A stretch of DNA of 64,000 nt from Leptotrichia sp. HSP-342 (GTDB lineage Bacteria > Fusobacteriota > Fusobacteriia > Fusobacteriales > Leptotrichiaceae), in contig NZ_CP165646.1 in assembly GCF_041199995.1 (NCBI RefSeq), positions 1,736,001 through 1,800,000 on the forward strand. Reading direction: 5' to 3'. Positions 17,895-26,279 of the stretch are shown in pieces. Made by a program: the position numbers and the translations under genes. The notes under the pieces were generated by a model, which made no database searches, was not told the DNA's origin, and worked only from the letters and a program-made list of their open reading frames with translations. The first letter of the stretch is position 1. Every line of letters starts with the position of its first letter.

Positions 17895-18701
17895 TTAATT
17901 TTCTTCATTTTCAGTATATTCTTTTGCAACTTCATCAACTTTATATTCTTCAGCAATTTTGTTAATTAAGTTGTTTCTTTCTTCAATTGCCTTATTATTT
18001 AATAATCCATTGGCAATTTGTTGATAAGCGCTATTTGGTGTTACATTTCCTAATTTTGCTTTTTCATTTTCATAAATTTCAGTAATTTCTTCTTGAGTAA
18101 CTTTTACATTTTTTCTTACTTCTAAGTCTAAGTAATAGTTTATGTATACACTGTCTTTAATGATTTCAAGATCTTTTTTATTTTGTTCTTGTTCCTCAAA
18201 TTTTTCATCAGCCATTTTTTTACCGATTACTTTACCAACAATTATAGTTTTAATTATATCAGGATTTCCTTTTGAGAATAATAGTTCTTTTTTTGTAATT
18301 TCTACACTATCACCCATTTCTTCAACTAATTTATTTAATTCTTCAGCTTCTAATATAGCAACTTGTTGATTCAACAAATCTCTTTGAATAATTTCCTTTG
18401 CTTGAGAGAATGGAATATTTTGTGCATCAAAACTAGGTTTGTTGTCAGTGTATAATTTTGTAACATCATTTTCATTTACAGAAATTTTGTCTTCAATCGC
18501 CTTTGCAACAAAGAATTTATGTTTTTCATTTTCAACGAGATAATCAAATTCTTCCTGTTCTTCATCAGTAAATTTATATTTTTTAGCAGCTTCTAATACA
18601 GCTTTATTAGTTAAAACTCTTTTTATCCCCTCGTTGTCTAATCCTTCTCTTTCTTCATCTGTTAAAGTTAATTTAATATCTTCAGCTTTCTTTTTTGCCA
18701 T
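17895..18701 (-). CDS. Cytoplasmic SurA/PrsA-N-like protein with internal duplication
   Basis: A 268-residue acidic, helical protein without signal peptide. It contains two copies of a unit of about 113 residues (about 23-135 and 146-258). In each, a conserved region runs from ISVNENDVTKLY or VKVTQEEITEIY into a helix (IPFSQAKEIIQRDLLNQ or TPNSAYQQIANGLLNN). This pattern is that of the SurA/PrsA/trigger-factor N-terminal chaperone fold, but no PpiC isomerase domain is present. A cytoplasmic chaperone-like role is plausible and unproven. The start follows AAGGAGAAAAA. Confidence 0.65.
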   Translation of the reverse strand: MAKKKAEDIKLTLTDEEREGLDNEGIKRVLTNKAVLEAAKKYKFTDEEQEEFDYLVENEKHKFFVAKAIEDKISVNENDVTKLYTDNKPSFDAQNIPFSQAKEIIQRDLLNQQVAILEAEELNKLVEEMGDSVEITKKELLFSKGNPDIIKTIIVGKVIGKKMADEKFEEQEQNKKDLEIIKDSVYINYYLDLEVRKNVKVTQEEITEIYENEKAKLGNVTPNSAYQQIANGLLNNKAIEERNNLINKIAEEYKVDEVAKEYTENEEN

Positions 18702-18837
18702 TTTTTCTCCTTAATTCTAATAATTTTTTATTTTTAGTTTTTTTAACTTTTACTATTTTACACTATTTTTTAAAAAATTTCAAGGAATATTTTTAGTTTT
18801 AATACTTTTTTAGTATTAATTTATAAATACTCCCAAG

Positions 18838-19578
18838 TTATTTACTTAACATTCTACTCAAAAATTCTTTAGTTCTTTCATGTTTTGGATTTTCAAAGAT
18901 ATTTTCAGGCTTGTCATCTTCCACAATTATACCTTGATCCATAAATACAACTCGACTCGAAACATCATGGGCAAAATCCATTTCATGCGTTACAACAATC
19001 ATCGTAAGTCCACTTTTTGCCAAATCTTTCATTACTTTTAGAACCTCTCCAACCATTTCAGGATCTAGTGCTGATGTTGGCTCATCAAACAACAAAACTT
19101 CTGGCTGCATCGCCAATGCTCTTGCTATTGCCACCCGTTGCTTCTGACCACCCGAAATTTGATTTGGCTTTGCATGAACAAATCGTTCCATTCCTACTTT
19201 TGCCAAAAATTTTCTTGCTATTTTTTCAGCCTCGTCTCTTGACTTTTTCAAAACTTTCATTTGTCCAATTACACAGTTTTCTAAAACACTTAAATTATTA
19301 AACAAATTAAACTGCTGAAATACCATTCCTACTTTTTCGCGCAACGTAACAAGTGATACATCTCCTGCCATTGCATCTTTTCCATGAATTAAGACTTGTC
19401 CGCTAGTAGGCTTTTCAAGTAAGTTTATACATCTTAAAAGTGTTGATTTTCCACTTCCAGACGAACCAATTATACTTACAACTTCCTTTTCATAAACATC
19501 AAAGTTTACATCCTTTAAAACTGTTCTCTTTCCAAAATCTTTTCTAATGTTTTTTATTTCAATAACTTTTTTACTCAT
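18838..19578 (-). CDS. Polar amino acid ABC transporter ATPase (GlnQ-type)
   Basis: A 246-residue ATPase with Walker [10 protein letters not shown], signature [15 protein letters not shown], Walker [21 protein letters not shown] and switch His in VVTHEMDFA, all typical of GlnQ/ArtP-type subunits. The ATG overlaps the stop of the fused receptor-permease gene by one base. Together they make a complete uptake system for a polar amino acid such as glutamine, arginine or histidine; the substrate is unknown. Confidence 0.93.
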   Translation of the reverse strand: MSKKVIEIKNIRKDFGKRTVLKDVNFDVYEKEVVSIIGSSGSGKSTLLRCINLLEKPTSGQVLIHGKDAMAGDVSLVTLREKVGMVFQQFNLFNNLSVLENCVIGQMKVLKKSRDEAEKIARKFLAKVGMERFVHAKPNQISGGQKQRVAIARALAMQPEVLLFDEPTSALDPEMVGEVLKVMKDLAKSGLTMIVVTHEMDFAHDVSSRVVFMDQGIIVEDDKPENIFENPKHERTKEFLSRMLSK

Positions 19579-21143
19579 TATTTCTCCTCCCCATTAGCAT
19601 CATCCAAAATTTCAAAATGTTGAGGCCCGTCAATTCGTTTTTCGATTTGTTTTAAGATTAATGATAATGTAAACGTTAAGAAGAAGTAAATCACACTTGT
19701 TATAATAAATACTTCATAATAACGCGAGTAAGTTCCCGCAACAGATTTTGAAATAAAGAATAATTCTGTCACACTTATCACATTTAATACAGATGTATCT
19801 TTAATATTTACAATAAGCTCATTTCCAATCATTGGTAAAATATTTCTAAACATCTGTGGAAAAATAATACTTTGCATCAATTGAAAATTCGTCATTCCAA
19901 TAGCCCTTGCCGCTTCAAATTGTCCATTGTCAATCGAATCAATTCCTCCACGGATAATTTCACTCATATATGCACCTGTATTTATTGATACAATAAATAA
20001 TGCCGCTACCATTGGCGATAAATTTATATTGAACACCTGAGATAATCCATAATAAATTACCATTGACTGCACTATCATAGGAGTTCCTCTAAATACAGCA
20101 ATATAAATTGATGAAAGTACATTTATAAATTTAAGTCCATATTTTTTATATTTTTGTGTCTGCTCATCAGTTTCAGATTCCGAATGTCTAAATAACGTAA
20201 CTACTAGACCAATCAAAAATCCAACTACTGTCCCTGTAATCGAAATAAATAGAGTTACAAGTGTCCCTTTTACAAACTTTTTCCAGTTTTTTTGAATAAA
20301 GTAAATTACCCATCCAGCAAATGAACGCGAATTTCCACCTGGCTGATTTTGTATAGCCTTTTCCATTATTTCCTGTCGCACTTTTGGAGTCAAATCCTCA
20401 TCCAAAATTTTATTAACCTGCTCTTCCAGTTCTGTATTTCCCAATTTCATTCCAACTGCAACATTTACTTCTACTGTATCATACTTAAATCCTGTATTTT
20501 TATCAAATGAAATAAATTTTAAATCTGGATTTGAAAACTGCGCTGCCATTGCTCCTGGTCTTTCTGATATATAGCCATCAATTTTCCCTGAATTTAATGC
20601 TACTATCATAGCTGGAAAACTTTCCATTGCAGTTTGCTTTTGCACACCTTTCATCTGATCAATAACATCGTAATGAAGAGTATTTAACTGTCCTGTAATT
20701 TTCGCTCCCACAAAATCATTAATCGACTTGGCGTTTGCATATTTTCCATTTTTTTGCACAACTACTACTAAATCTGATTCATAATAAGATTTTGAAAAAG
20801 TCAGGCTTTGCCGTCTTTCAGGTGTTGCTGACATTCCCGCTATAACTAGGTCAACTTTCCCTGAATTAATAGCAGGTCCAAGTAAAGCATCCCACTCTGT
20901 TTTTACAATCACAAGATTCTTATTTAGTTTTTTTGCAATAACTTTGGCTATTTCAACGTCATATCCCCCACAATAACCTCCATCAACTTTTACAGCACCA
21001 TTTTTAGCATCATTTTGAAACCAGTTGAAAGGAGCGTATCCACACTCCATCCCAACCTTTATATCATCACTATAGCCTGTTATGAAAGTTGCAACAAAAA
21101 CTAATAATATTAATATTTTATTTCTTATTGTACTGAATTTCAT
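19578..21143 (-). CDS. Fused amino acid-binding protein and ABC permease
   Basis: A 521-residue fusion. An N-terminal signal ([17 protein letters not shown]) is followed by a family 3 solute-binding domain at about 25-265 ([48 protein letters not shown]). A permease domain follows from about 280 to 505 with the HisM/GlnP pattern ([38 protein letters not shown] [17 protein letters not shown]). Such fusions tether the receptor to the channel and occur in streptococci and fusobacteria. It is coupled to the ATPase gene downstream and follows asd by six bases. Confidence 0.92.
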   Translation of the reverse strand: MKFSTIRNKILILLVFVATFITGYSDDIKVGMECGYAPFNWFQNDAKNGAVKVDGGYCGGYDVEIAKVIAKKLNKNLVIVKTEWDALLGPAINSGKVDLVIAGMSATPERRQSLTFSKSYYESDLVVVVQKNGKYANAKSINDFVGAKITGQLNTLHYDVIDQMKGVQKQTAMESFPAMIVALNSGKIDGYISERPGAMAAQFSNPDLKFISFDKNTGFKYDTVEVNVAVGMKLGNTELEEQVNKILDEDLTPKVRQEIMEKAIQNQPGGNSRSFAGWVIYFIQKNWKKFVKGTLVTLFISITGTVVGFLIGLVVTLFRHSESETDEQTQKYKKYGLKFINVLSSIYIAVFRGTPMIVQSMVIYYGLSQVFNINLSPMVAALFIVSINTGAYMSEIIRGGIDSIDNGQFEAARAIGMTNFQLMQSIIFPQMFRNILPMIGNELIVNIKDTSVLNVISVTELFFISKSVAGTYSRYYEVFIITSVIYFFLTFTLSLILKQIEKRIDGPQHFEILDDANGEEK

Positions 21144-21149
21144 ATTTTA

Positions 21150-22148
21150 TTATAATGCTCCTTTTTTTATTAAAGTTTCAGCTATCTGAATTGTGTTTGT
21201 AGCGGCACCTTTTCTTATATTATCTGCTACAACCCATAAATTCAAAGCATTGTCTGCTGAAAAATCTCTTCTAATTCTTCCAACATAAACTTCATCAGTA
21301 TCCTGAGCATTTATCGGCATTGGATAAACATTATTCTTACCATCATTTTGTACTATAACTCCTTCTTTTTCCTCAAATGCACGAATTACATCTTCCAATT
21401 CAAATGGTCTTTCTAATTCGACATTTACAGATACCGCATGCCCATATCTAACTGGTACTCTCACACAAGTCGCAGTTGCTTTTAAATCTGGCAAATTCAA
21501 TATTTTTCTAGTTTCATTAATCATTTTTTCTTCTTCTTTTGTATATCCATTATCTAAGAAAACATCAATGTGTGGCAATGCATTAAATGCAATTTGATGC
21601 GGATATCCTTTTGAAGGCTCTCCTTTTAGATTAGCTTCCAAATCATCAAGTCCTCTCTGTCCAGAACCTGCCACAGCCTGATAAGTTGAATAGATTACTC
21701 TTTTCAATCCATATTTTTCTTGTAAAACTTTTAATACAGGCATCACCTGAATTGTTGAACAGTTTGGATTTGCAATAATTCCTGGATGATTTTCTAACGC
21801 TTCTGGATTTGCTTCAGGAACTATTAACGGAATATTTTTATCCATTCTCCAAGCACTGCTGTTGTCTATAACAACTGCACCTTTTGCCTTAAATTTTGGA
21901 GCATATTCAAGCGATACTGCTCCACCAGCCGAAAATAAAGCCACATCAATATCCTCAGCTATTGCATCATCTTTTAATTCCATAACAGTATATTCTGTTC
22001 CATTAAATTCAATTTTTTTACCAGCTGAATTTTTTGAAGCATAAAGGTATAATTTTTCTACTGGAAAGTTTCTTTCCTTTAATACTTTTAGAAATGTTCT
22101 TCCAACAAGTCCTGTTGCCCCGACAATTGCTACTTTGTAATTTTTCAT
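21150..22148 (-). CDS. asd: Aspartate-semialdehyde dehydrogenase Asd
   Basis: Reduces aspartyl phosphate to aspartate semialdehyde, the branch point to lysine, diaminopimelate, threonine and methionine. The 332-residue protein has the NADP-binding start VAIVGATGLVGRTF, the catalytic Cys130 in NPNCSTIQ, the motif YQAVAGSGQRG and the active-site histidine region VPVRYGHAVSVNVELE. The start follows TTTAGGAGGAAAAATA. It lies six bases ahead of the amino-acid transporter gene, so it may be cotranscribed with it, an arrangement that may hint at aspartate-family amino acid uptake. Confidence 0.95.
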   Translation of the reverse strand: MKNYKVAIVGATGLVGRTFLKVLKERNFPVEKLYLYASKNSAGKKIEFNGTEYTVMELKDDAIAEDIDVALFSAGGAVSLEYAPKFKAKGAVVIDNSSAWRMDKNIPLIVPEANPEALENHPGIIANPNCSTIQVMPVLKVLQEKYGLKRVIYSTYQAVAGSGQRGLDDLEANLKGEPSKGYPHQIAFNALPHIDVFLDNGYTKEEEKMINETRKILNLPDLKATATCVRVPVRYGHAVSVNVELERPFELEDVIRAFEEKEGVIVQNDGKNNVYPMPINAQDTDEVYVGRIRRDFSADNALNLWVVADNIRKGAATNTIQIAETLIKKGAL

Positions 22149-22281
22149 TATTTTTCCTCCTAAAAACTTTTTTGATTAAGGTTCTATATCTAAAAATTTG
22201 ATTGTTTCTTTACATTACCCTAAATCTAATGTATATATAATACACTATTCTTATGTCTTTTTCAATATGAAAAATGAAATA

Positions 22282-22313
22282 ATAAAAAATATGTATCCAA
22301 AAATACATATTTC
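22282..22313 (-). terminator. Terminator of the NlpC/P60 gene
   Basis: On the minus strand, AATATGTAT pairs with ATACATATT around TTTTGG-type loop and is followed by TTTTTATT, just after the stop at 22324. Confidence 0.8.
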
Positions 22314-22323
22314 TTAAATCTTA

Positions 22324-23145
22324 TTAAACTTCTCTTATTCTCACACCGTATTTAAAATATTTATTCCAGTATGTATTTTCCAAAGTTGAGATTACAACTC
22401 CTTTTGAAGCTGAAGCATTAATAAAAAGCGTATCTCCTAAATAAACTGCTGTATGATTGTTTTTTTCTTCTGGTCTAAAAAACACAATATCTCCAGGTTT
22501 CAAATTTTCTTTTGAAACATGAGTTCCTACTTTTACTTGCTGCACAGTTTGTCTTGGCAGTTCGTATCCATAAACTTCACGATAAACTCTACGTGTTAAT
22601 GCTGAGCAATCCATTCCATTTTCTGAATCTCCACCAAGCGAATATTTTGTACCTTTCCAATTACTATATGCCTTTAATAATTGATTTTGCAACTCTACTG
22701 TTTTTTTTTGGCTAAAAGTACCATTTAACAATATTTCTTGATGTCTTCTCTTTAATTCAGATAATTTTTGTAATACCAATTGTGAATTTGGCATTGAACG
22801 ATCAACAAGTCTATTTTCATCAAATAACTTTGTTACTTTCAAATCATCTATTTTTTCATTTAATTCACTATATTTTTCAGACTTTCTAACTGTATCTGTA
22901 CTTTTATGTGCACTCTTTTTTTGTTCTGAACTATTGTTTGAAGTAGAATAGTGATTTTCTATTTTTTCTTTTTTTCCTCCTATAATTTCAATAGTAATAT
23001 TTTCATTTCCTAAATTATTTTTTGATGAAAAATCATTATTGTTTGTTTCTCCAGTTTTTCCCTTACTTGCTTCATTTGTCTGTAAATTAGCACATCCTAC
23101 AGTCATTAGCATGCATGCCATAGTAAAAGTTGATTTTCGTACCAT
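22324..23145 (-). CDS. NlpC/P60 cell-wall peptidase lipoprotein
   Basis: A 273-residue lipoprotein that should cut peptide links in peptidoglycan. The N-terminal signal ends in lipobox TVGC with Cys18. A low-complexity Asn/Ser/Lys linker covers about 20-95. The NlpC/P60 domain covers about 158-273 with catalytic Cys180 (GMDCSALTRRVY), His231 (NHTAVYLG) and, at the third position where FIHAS is usual, Asn243 in FINAS. Asn is tolerated there in some members. It starts after AGGAGAAAAG. The stop is followed by a terminator; dtd lies 18 bases upstream of its start, so cotranscription is likely. Confidence 0.9.
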   Translation of the reverse strand: MVRKSTFTMACMLMTVGCANLQTNEASKGKTGETNNNDFSSKNNLGNENITIEIIGGKKEKIENHYSTSNNSSEQKKSAHKSTDTVRKSEKYSELNEKIDDLKVTKLFDENRLVDRSMPNSQLVLQKLSELKRRHQEILLNGTFSQKKTVELQNQLLKAYSNWKGTKYSLGGDSENGMDCSALTRRVYREVYGYELPRQTVQQVKVGTHVSKENLKPGDIVFFRPEEKNNHTAVYLGDTLFINASASKGVVISTLENTYWNKYFKYGVRIREV

Positions 23146-23163
23146 CTTTTCTCCTCTCTAAAA

Positions 23164-23604
23164 TTATTTTGAATCAATTATTAAATTTACAGGTCCGTCA
23201 TTTTCAGAAACAATTCTCATATATTGTCCAAATTCTCCAGTTTCAAATCTAATTCCTGTCTGTTCCAGTTTTTTTACAAAAAGATTATAAATTTCATAAG
23301 CTTCACTAGCTGGTGCTGAATCAGTATAACTAGGTCTTCTTCCTTTTTTTGTATTTCCATAAATCGTAAAATTGCTTACAATTAGAAGATTTCCATTTAT
23401 ATCTTTTACTGATAAATTCAGTTTACCATTTTCATCATCAAAGATTCTCAGATTAATCAATTTGTCAATACAAAAATCAATATCCTTTATAGAATCTCCA
23501 TTAGTAACTCCAATATATGCAACTATTCCCTTTTGAATTTTTCCCTTAAATTTATTATTTACAAATATTTCTGCAAAATTTACTCTTTGAACTATTATTT
23601 TCAT
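23164..23604 (-). CDS. dtd: D-aminoacyl-tRNA deacylase Dtd
   Basis: A 146-residue homodimeric enzyme that removes D-amino acids (and glycine mischarged on tRNA-Ala) from tRNA. Start MKIIVQRVNFAEIFVNNK and the spacing of motifs fit DTD. The two active-site motifs are slightly atypical: SNFTIYG where SQFTLYG is usual, and NDGPVNLIID where NxGPVT is usual, but the Gly-cisPro pair is kept. It lies between the MBL-fold gene and the NlpC gene in a tight minus-strand cluster. Confidence 0.92.
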   Translation of the reverse strand: MKIIVQRVNFAEIFVNNKFKGKIQKGIVAYIGVTNGDSIKDIDFCIDKLINLRIFDDENGKLNLSVKDINGNLLIVSNFTIYGNTKKGRRPSYTDSAPASEAYEIYNLFVKKLEQTGIRFETGEFGQYMRIVSENDGPVNLIIDSK

Positions 23605-23632
23605 TTTTTCCCTTAATTTTTAAATTATAACG

Positions 23633-24277
23633 TTAATAATATCTTCTTTCTTGACCGATTATAGTATCAAAACCGTGTCCAGGATAAACTTTGATATTTT
23701 CATCCAATGTCAATAATTTCTTTAGCGATTTTCCCATTTCAATAGGATCACTGGTTGGTAAATCTACTCTTCCATAAGTTCCTTGAAACATTGTATCTCC
23801 AGAAATTAATATCTTGTTAACCTTATCGTAATAACAAATATCCCCTCTGCTATGTCCTGGCGTTTCAATTATTTCAAAATTAAATTCTAGACAGCTTTCA
23901 GGGACTTTCCCTTCTTTTCCGATTTTATCATTTTCCCTTAGTGTTACAATTTGAACATTTTCCTTATCTAATTCAAATTTTCCTTCTCTCCAAACAAAAA
24001 GTGACAATTCAGGATTAAACAAAAATTCATATCCGCCTTCACTTATATAAATTGGAACTTTTTTATATTCCAATATTGATGGAACTCCTAGAATATGATC
24101 CCAATGCCCGTGAGTAAGAAGTATTGCTAACAAATTTAATTTATTTTCACTAATATAACTAACAACTTCATTCATCTTTTCCTGACCAGGATCTACAACG
24201 TAGCAATCATTACCATAAGAAATCACATAACAGTTACTCTGTACCGCATTGTCATTCAAAAATTTCCTTATTTCCAT
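23633..24277 (-). CDS. Metallo-beta-lactamase-fold hydrolase (glyoxalase II-like)
   Basis: A 214-residue hydrolase. The metal site THGHWDH has His56, His58, Asp60 and His61; further ligands are in ETPGHSRGDICY, SGDTMFQGTYGR and the final VYPGHGFDT. The size and motifs match YcbL/GloB-like thioesterases that lack the long glyoxalase II C-terminal domain. It may hydrolyse S-lactoylglutathione or another thioester; the substrate is unknown. The start follows AGAAGGAGAAATT and it is 28 bases ahead of dtd. Confidence 0.88.
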   Translation of the reverse strand: MEIRKFLNDNAVQSNCYVISYGNDCYVVDPGQEKMNEVVSYISENKLNLLAILLTHGHWDHILGVPSILEYKKVPIYISEGGYEFLFNPELSLFVWREGKFELDKENVQIVTLRENDKIGKEGKVPESCLEFNFEIIETPGHSRGDICYYDKVNKILISGDTMFQGTYGRVDLPTSDPIEMGKSLKKLLTLDENIKVYPGHGFDTIIGQERRYY

Positions 24278-24360
24278 AATTTCTCCTTCTATTTTCTATT
24301 ATTTTCTGACTACTTTATATTAAACTGATAAAGTTAAAGAATACTTATATTAAATATTTT

Positions 24361-25431
24361 TTATATTTTATTTTCAAATTCTTTTATATGTACATCCATT
24401 TGTGGATAAGGAATTTCAATTCCAGCCTTATCAAATTCAGACTTGATTTTTTCATTTAACTTTAGTTTCAGATCTAAATAATTTTCTGAACGCGTATAAA
24501 CATAGATATAAAAAATTATTGCAGATTCAGCTAATTCTCCGACTCCAATAATAGAATCTTTTGAAGCTAGAATCATCTTTTTATCCTCGTCGCTATCTTT
24601 TTTCAATATTACAGTATTTTGTATATTTTTACTATTTCTGGAAGTTTCTTCTTCTATTTTTTTAGTTACTTCATCTTCAGCTTCCTTCATTTTTTTTCTA
24701 GAAAAAATCGCTGAAAATAAATTGACTTTACTTTTTTCTTTATTTTCTAGTATTGTATTCTGAATTTTTGCAAGCAAGTTATTTTTTATTTTAGTTTCTT
24801 CTACTTCATCCATCGTTTCTTCTTTCACTATTCTTTCTAAGACCTTCTTTACTTTCTGAATATCACTCTTATACGAAACGCCAATTTTCAAATCAAGCCT
24901 ACGCTCCCCATCCTGCTTAATGTTCCGGATTTCCGTATTCGTAACTATTCCATTTGGAATTATTACAAGCTCATTTTGTGGATTTAACATTTTTGTATAA
25001 AAAAGCTCAATCTTTTTAACCGTACCAATATAATTATTATACTCAATTGTATCACCAACTCGAAATGGCTTAAATGTAAGAATTATAAGTCCACCGCAAA
25101 AGTTACCCAAAGTTTCCTTAAAAGCAATCCCAAAAATTATCCCAGCCGCTCCTAGAAAAGTTGTGATGGAAGATGTGTTAATTCCAAGAATTCCAATAGA
25201 AGAATAAACTATAATAAAATAATATAAAATAGAATAAATTGAAAGTAAAAATGAAGCTAAACTTTTATCAACATTTGACTTTTCCATTATAATCTTTAAT
25301 ATTTTTTCAATTCTAGTCTTAAATATTTTTCCAATTTTTATAATTAAAAAGATTATAAACAGTCTAAATATATTAGTTTTCAAAAATTTAATTATATTCT
25401 CTAATTCCAAAAATTTTTGTAATTCTTTCAT
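24361..25431 (-). CDS. MscS-family mechanosensitive channel
   Basis: A 356-residue small-conductance mechanosensitive channel. Three hydrophobic segments in the first 120 residues are followed by the pore helix and beta domain (FLGAAGIIFGIAFKETLGNFCGGLIILTFKPFRVGDTIEYNNYIGTV). An insertion of about 90 charged residues (about 200 to 290, KEETMDEVEETKIKNNLLAK onward) interrupts the C-terminal cytoplasmic vestibule compared with E. coli MscS (286 residues). No good ribosome site precedes the ATG at 25431, so the start is uncertain. Gating by membrane tension is inferred from the family. Confidence 0.88.
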   Translation of the reverse strand: MKELQKFLELENIIKFLKTNIFRLFIIFLIIKIGKIFKTRIEKILKIIMEKSNVDKSLASFLLSIYSILYYFIIVYSSIGILGINTSSITTFLGAAGIIFGIAFKETLGNFCGGLIILTFKPFRVGDTIEYNNYIGTVKKIELFYTKMLNPQNELVIIPNGIVTNTEIRNIKQDGERRLDLKIGVSYKSDIQKVKKVLERIVKEETMDEVEETKIKNNLLAKIQNTILENKEKSKVNLFSAIFSRKKMKEAEDEVTKKIEEETSRNSKNIQNTVILKKDSDEDKKMILASKDSIIGVGELAESAIIFYIYVYTRSENYLDLKLKLNEKIKSEFDKAGIEIPYPQMDVHIKEFENKI

Positions 25432-25615
25432 AAATATATACGACAGTATATAAAAGTTGTATAACTATATATACATTCCTTTCCTTTTATTTCTTTTTCA
25501 TATAATTATTTAAAAGTTAGTTTTAAATATAGTACACGTCTTATTTTAAACTTTTTATTTTTAAAATTACTTTGATTATAAAGTAAAGTAACTTAGAAAT
25601 AAAATTATATTAGCC

Positions 25616-26045
25616 CTGTTCGACAGTCTATAATCCAAAATTATAAATCTCATAAATTAATGGAAATTTCATGAAAAACTCTCTGTTTTTTATCTGTTTC
25701 ATCTTATTTAACTCACTCGTAGATGATACTTTTGTAATATCATAGTCAAAGATAATATTTTCCATAGAACTATATTCATAATAAAATGAATACATAATTA
25801 AGCCTAGCAAGGATAGACAATTTTAGCTGATATTCCCTTCTTGAATGTCGATTCTGTATGCTTCATTCAAAAGTTCTAACATTTTATCAAAAATATTTTT
25901 TAATATCATAAATTGCAATATTAATTGCGACATTTTACCAAATTTTTTTATTCTTTCAATATTCTTTCAATATTATTTATTATTATAATCACCAATATTA
26001 TTATATCCTAGTATCATTTTTTTAAAAAAGATTGTCGAACAGATT
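25616..26045. mobile_element. Degraded insertion with matching inverted ends
   Basis: CTGTTCGACAGTCT near 25617 and its reverse complement near 26043 (CTGTTCGACAATCT read from the right) match at 13 of 14 bases and frame about 430 bases. Inside, on the minus strand, short frames remain: one reading KNIFDKMLELLNEAYRID around 25930-25845 and one of 60 codons ending at 25628. Neither is a recognised protein. The segment fits a MITE or an eroded IS. It also holds an IS30 end at 25906. From 25432 to 25615 and 26046 to 26223 I see only AT-rich sequence. Confidence 0.5.
25906..25949. repeat. Solo end of the IS30-type element
   Basis: These 44 bases are identical to 50029-50072, the left terminal repeat and adjacent internal sequence of the complete IS30-family element. 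Nothing else of that element follows here, so it is a leftover from deletion or a partial insertion. Confidence 0.75.
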
Positions 26046-26223
26046 TATTACAAATTATACGAAAAAACACTATCTAACATATATTTAATTTCTAATAATT
26101 TAATTTAAAAAATATCTAAATAAATAATGAAAATTATTAAAGAATTTGCGTTTTTTTATTATAGCACATTTTTTTTATTCTGTCTATGAAAATATTTTAA
26201 TTTTTATTATTTTTTTAACAAAA

Positions 26224-26264
26224 TAAAAAATGTGATAAGTATATATTTTTACCTATCACATTTC
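26224..26264 (-). terminator. Terminator of the 513-residue methyltransferase gene
   Basis: On the minus strand, AAATGTGATA pairs with TATCACATTT and is followed by TTTTATTTT, about 16 bases after the stop. Confidence 0.8.
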
Positions 26265-26279
26265 ATTATTTTCATTCTA

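Noticed and set aside
18790..18830. Hairpin TTAATACT/AGTATTAA after the GlnQ-type gene as a terminator.
   Set aside because: No T tract follows on the minus strand; it may be only an AT-rich palindrome.
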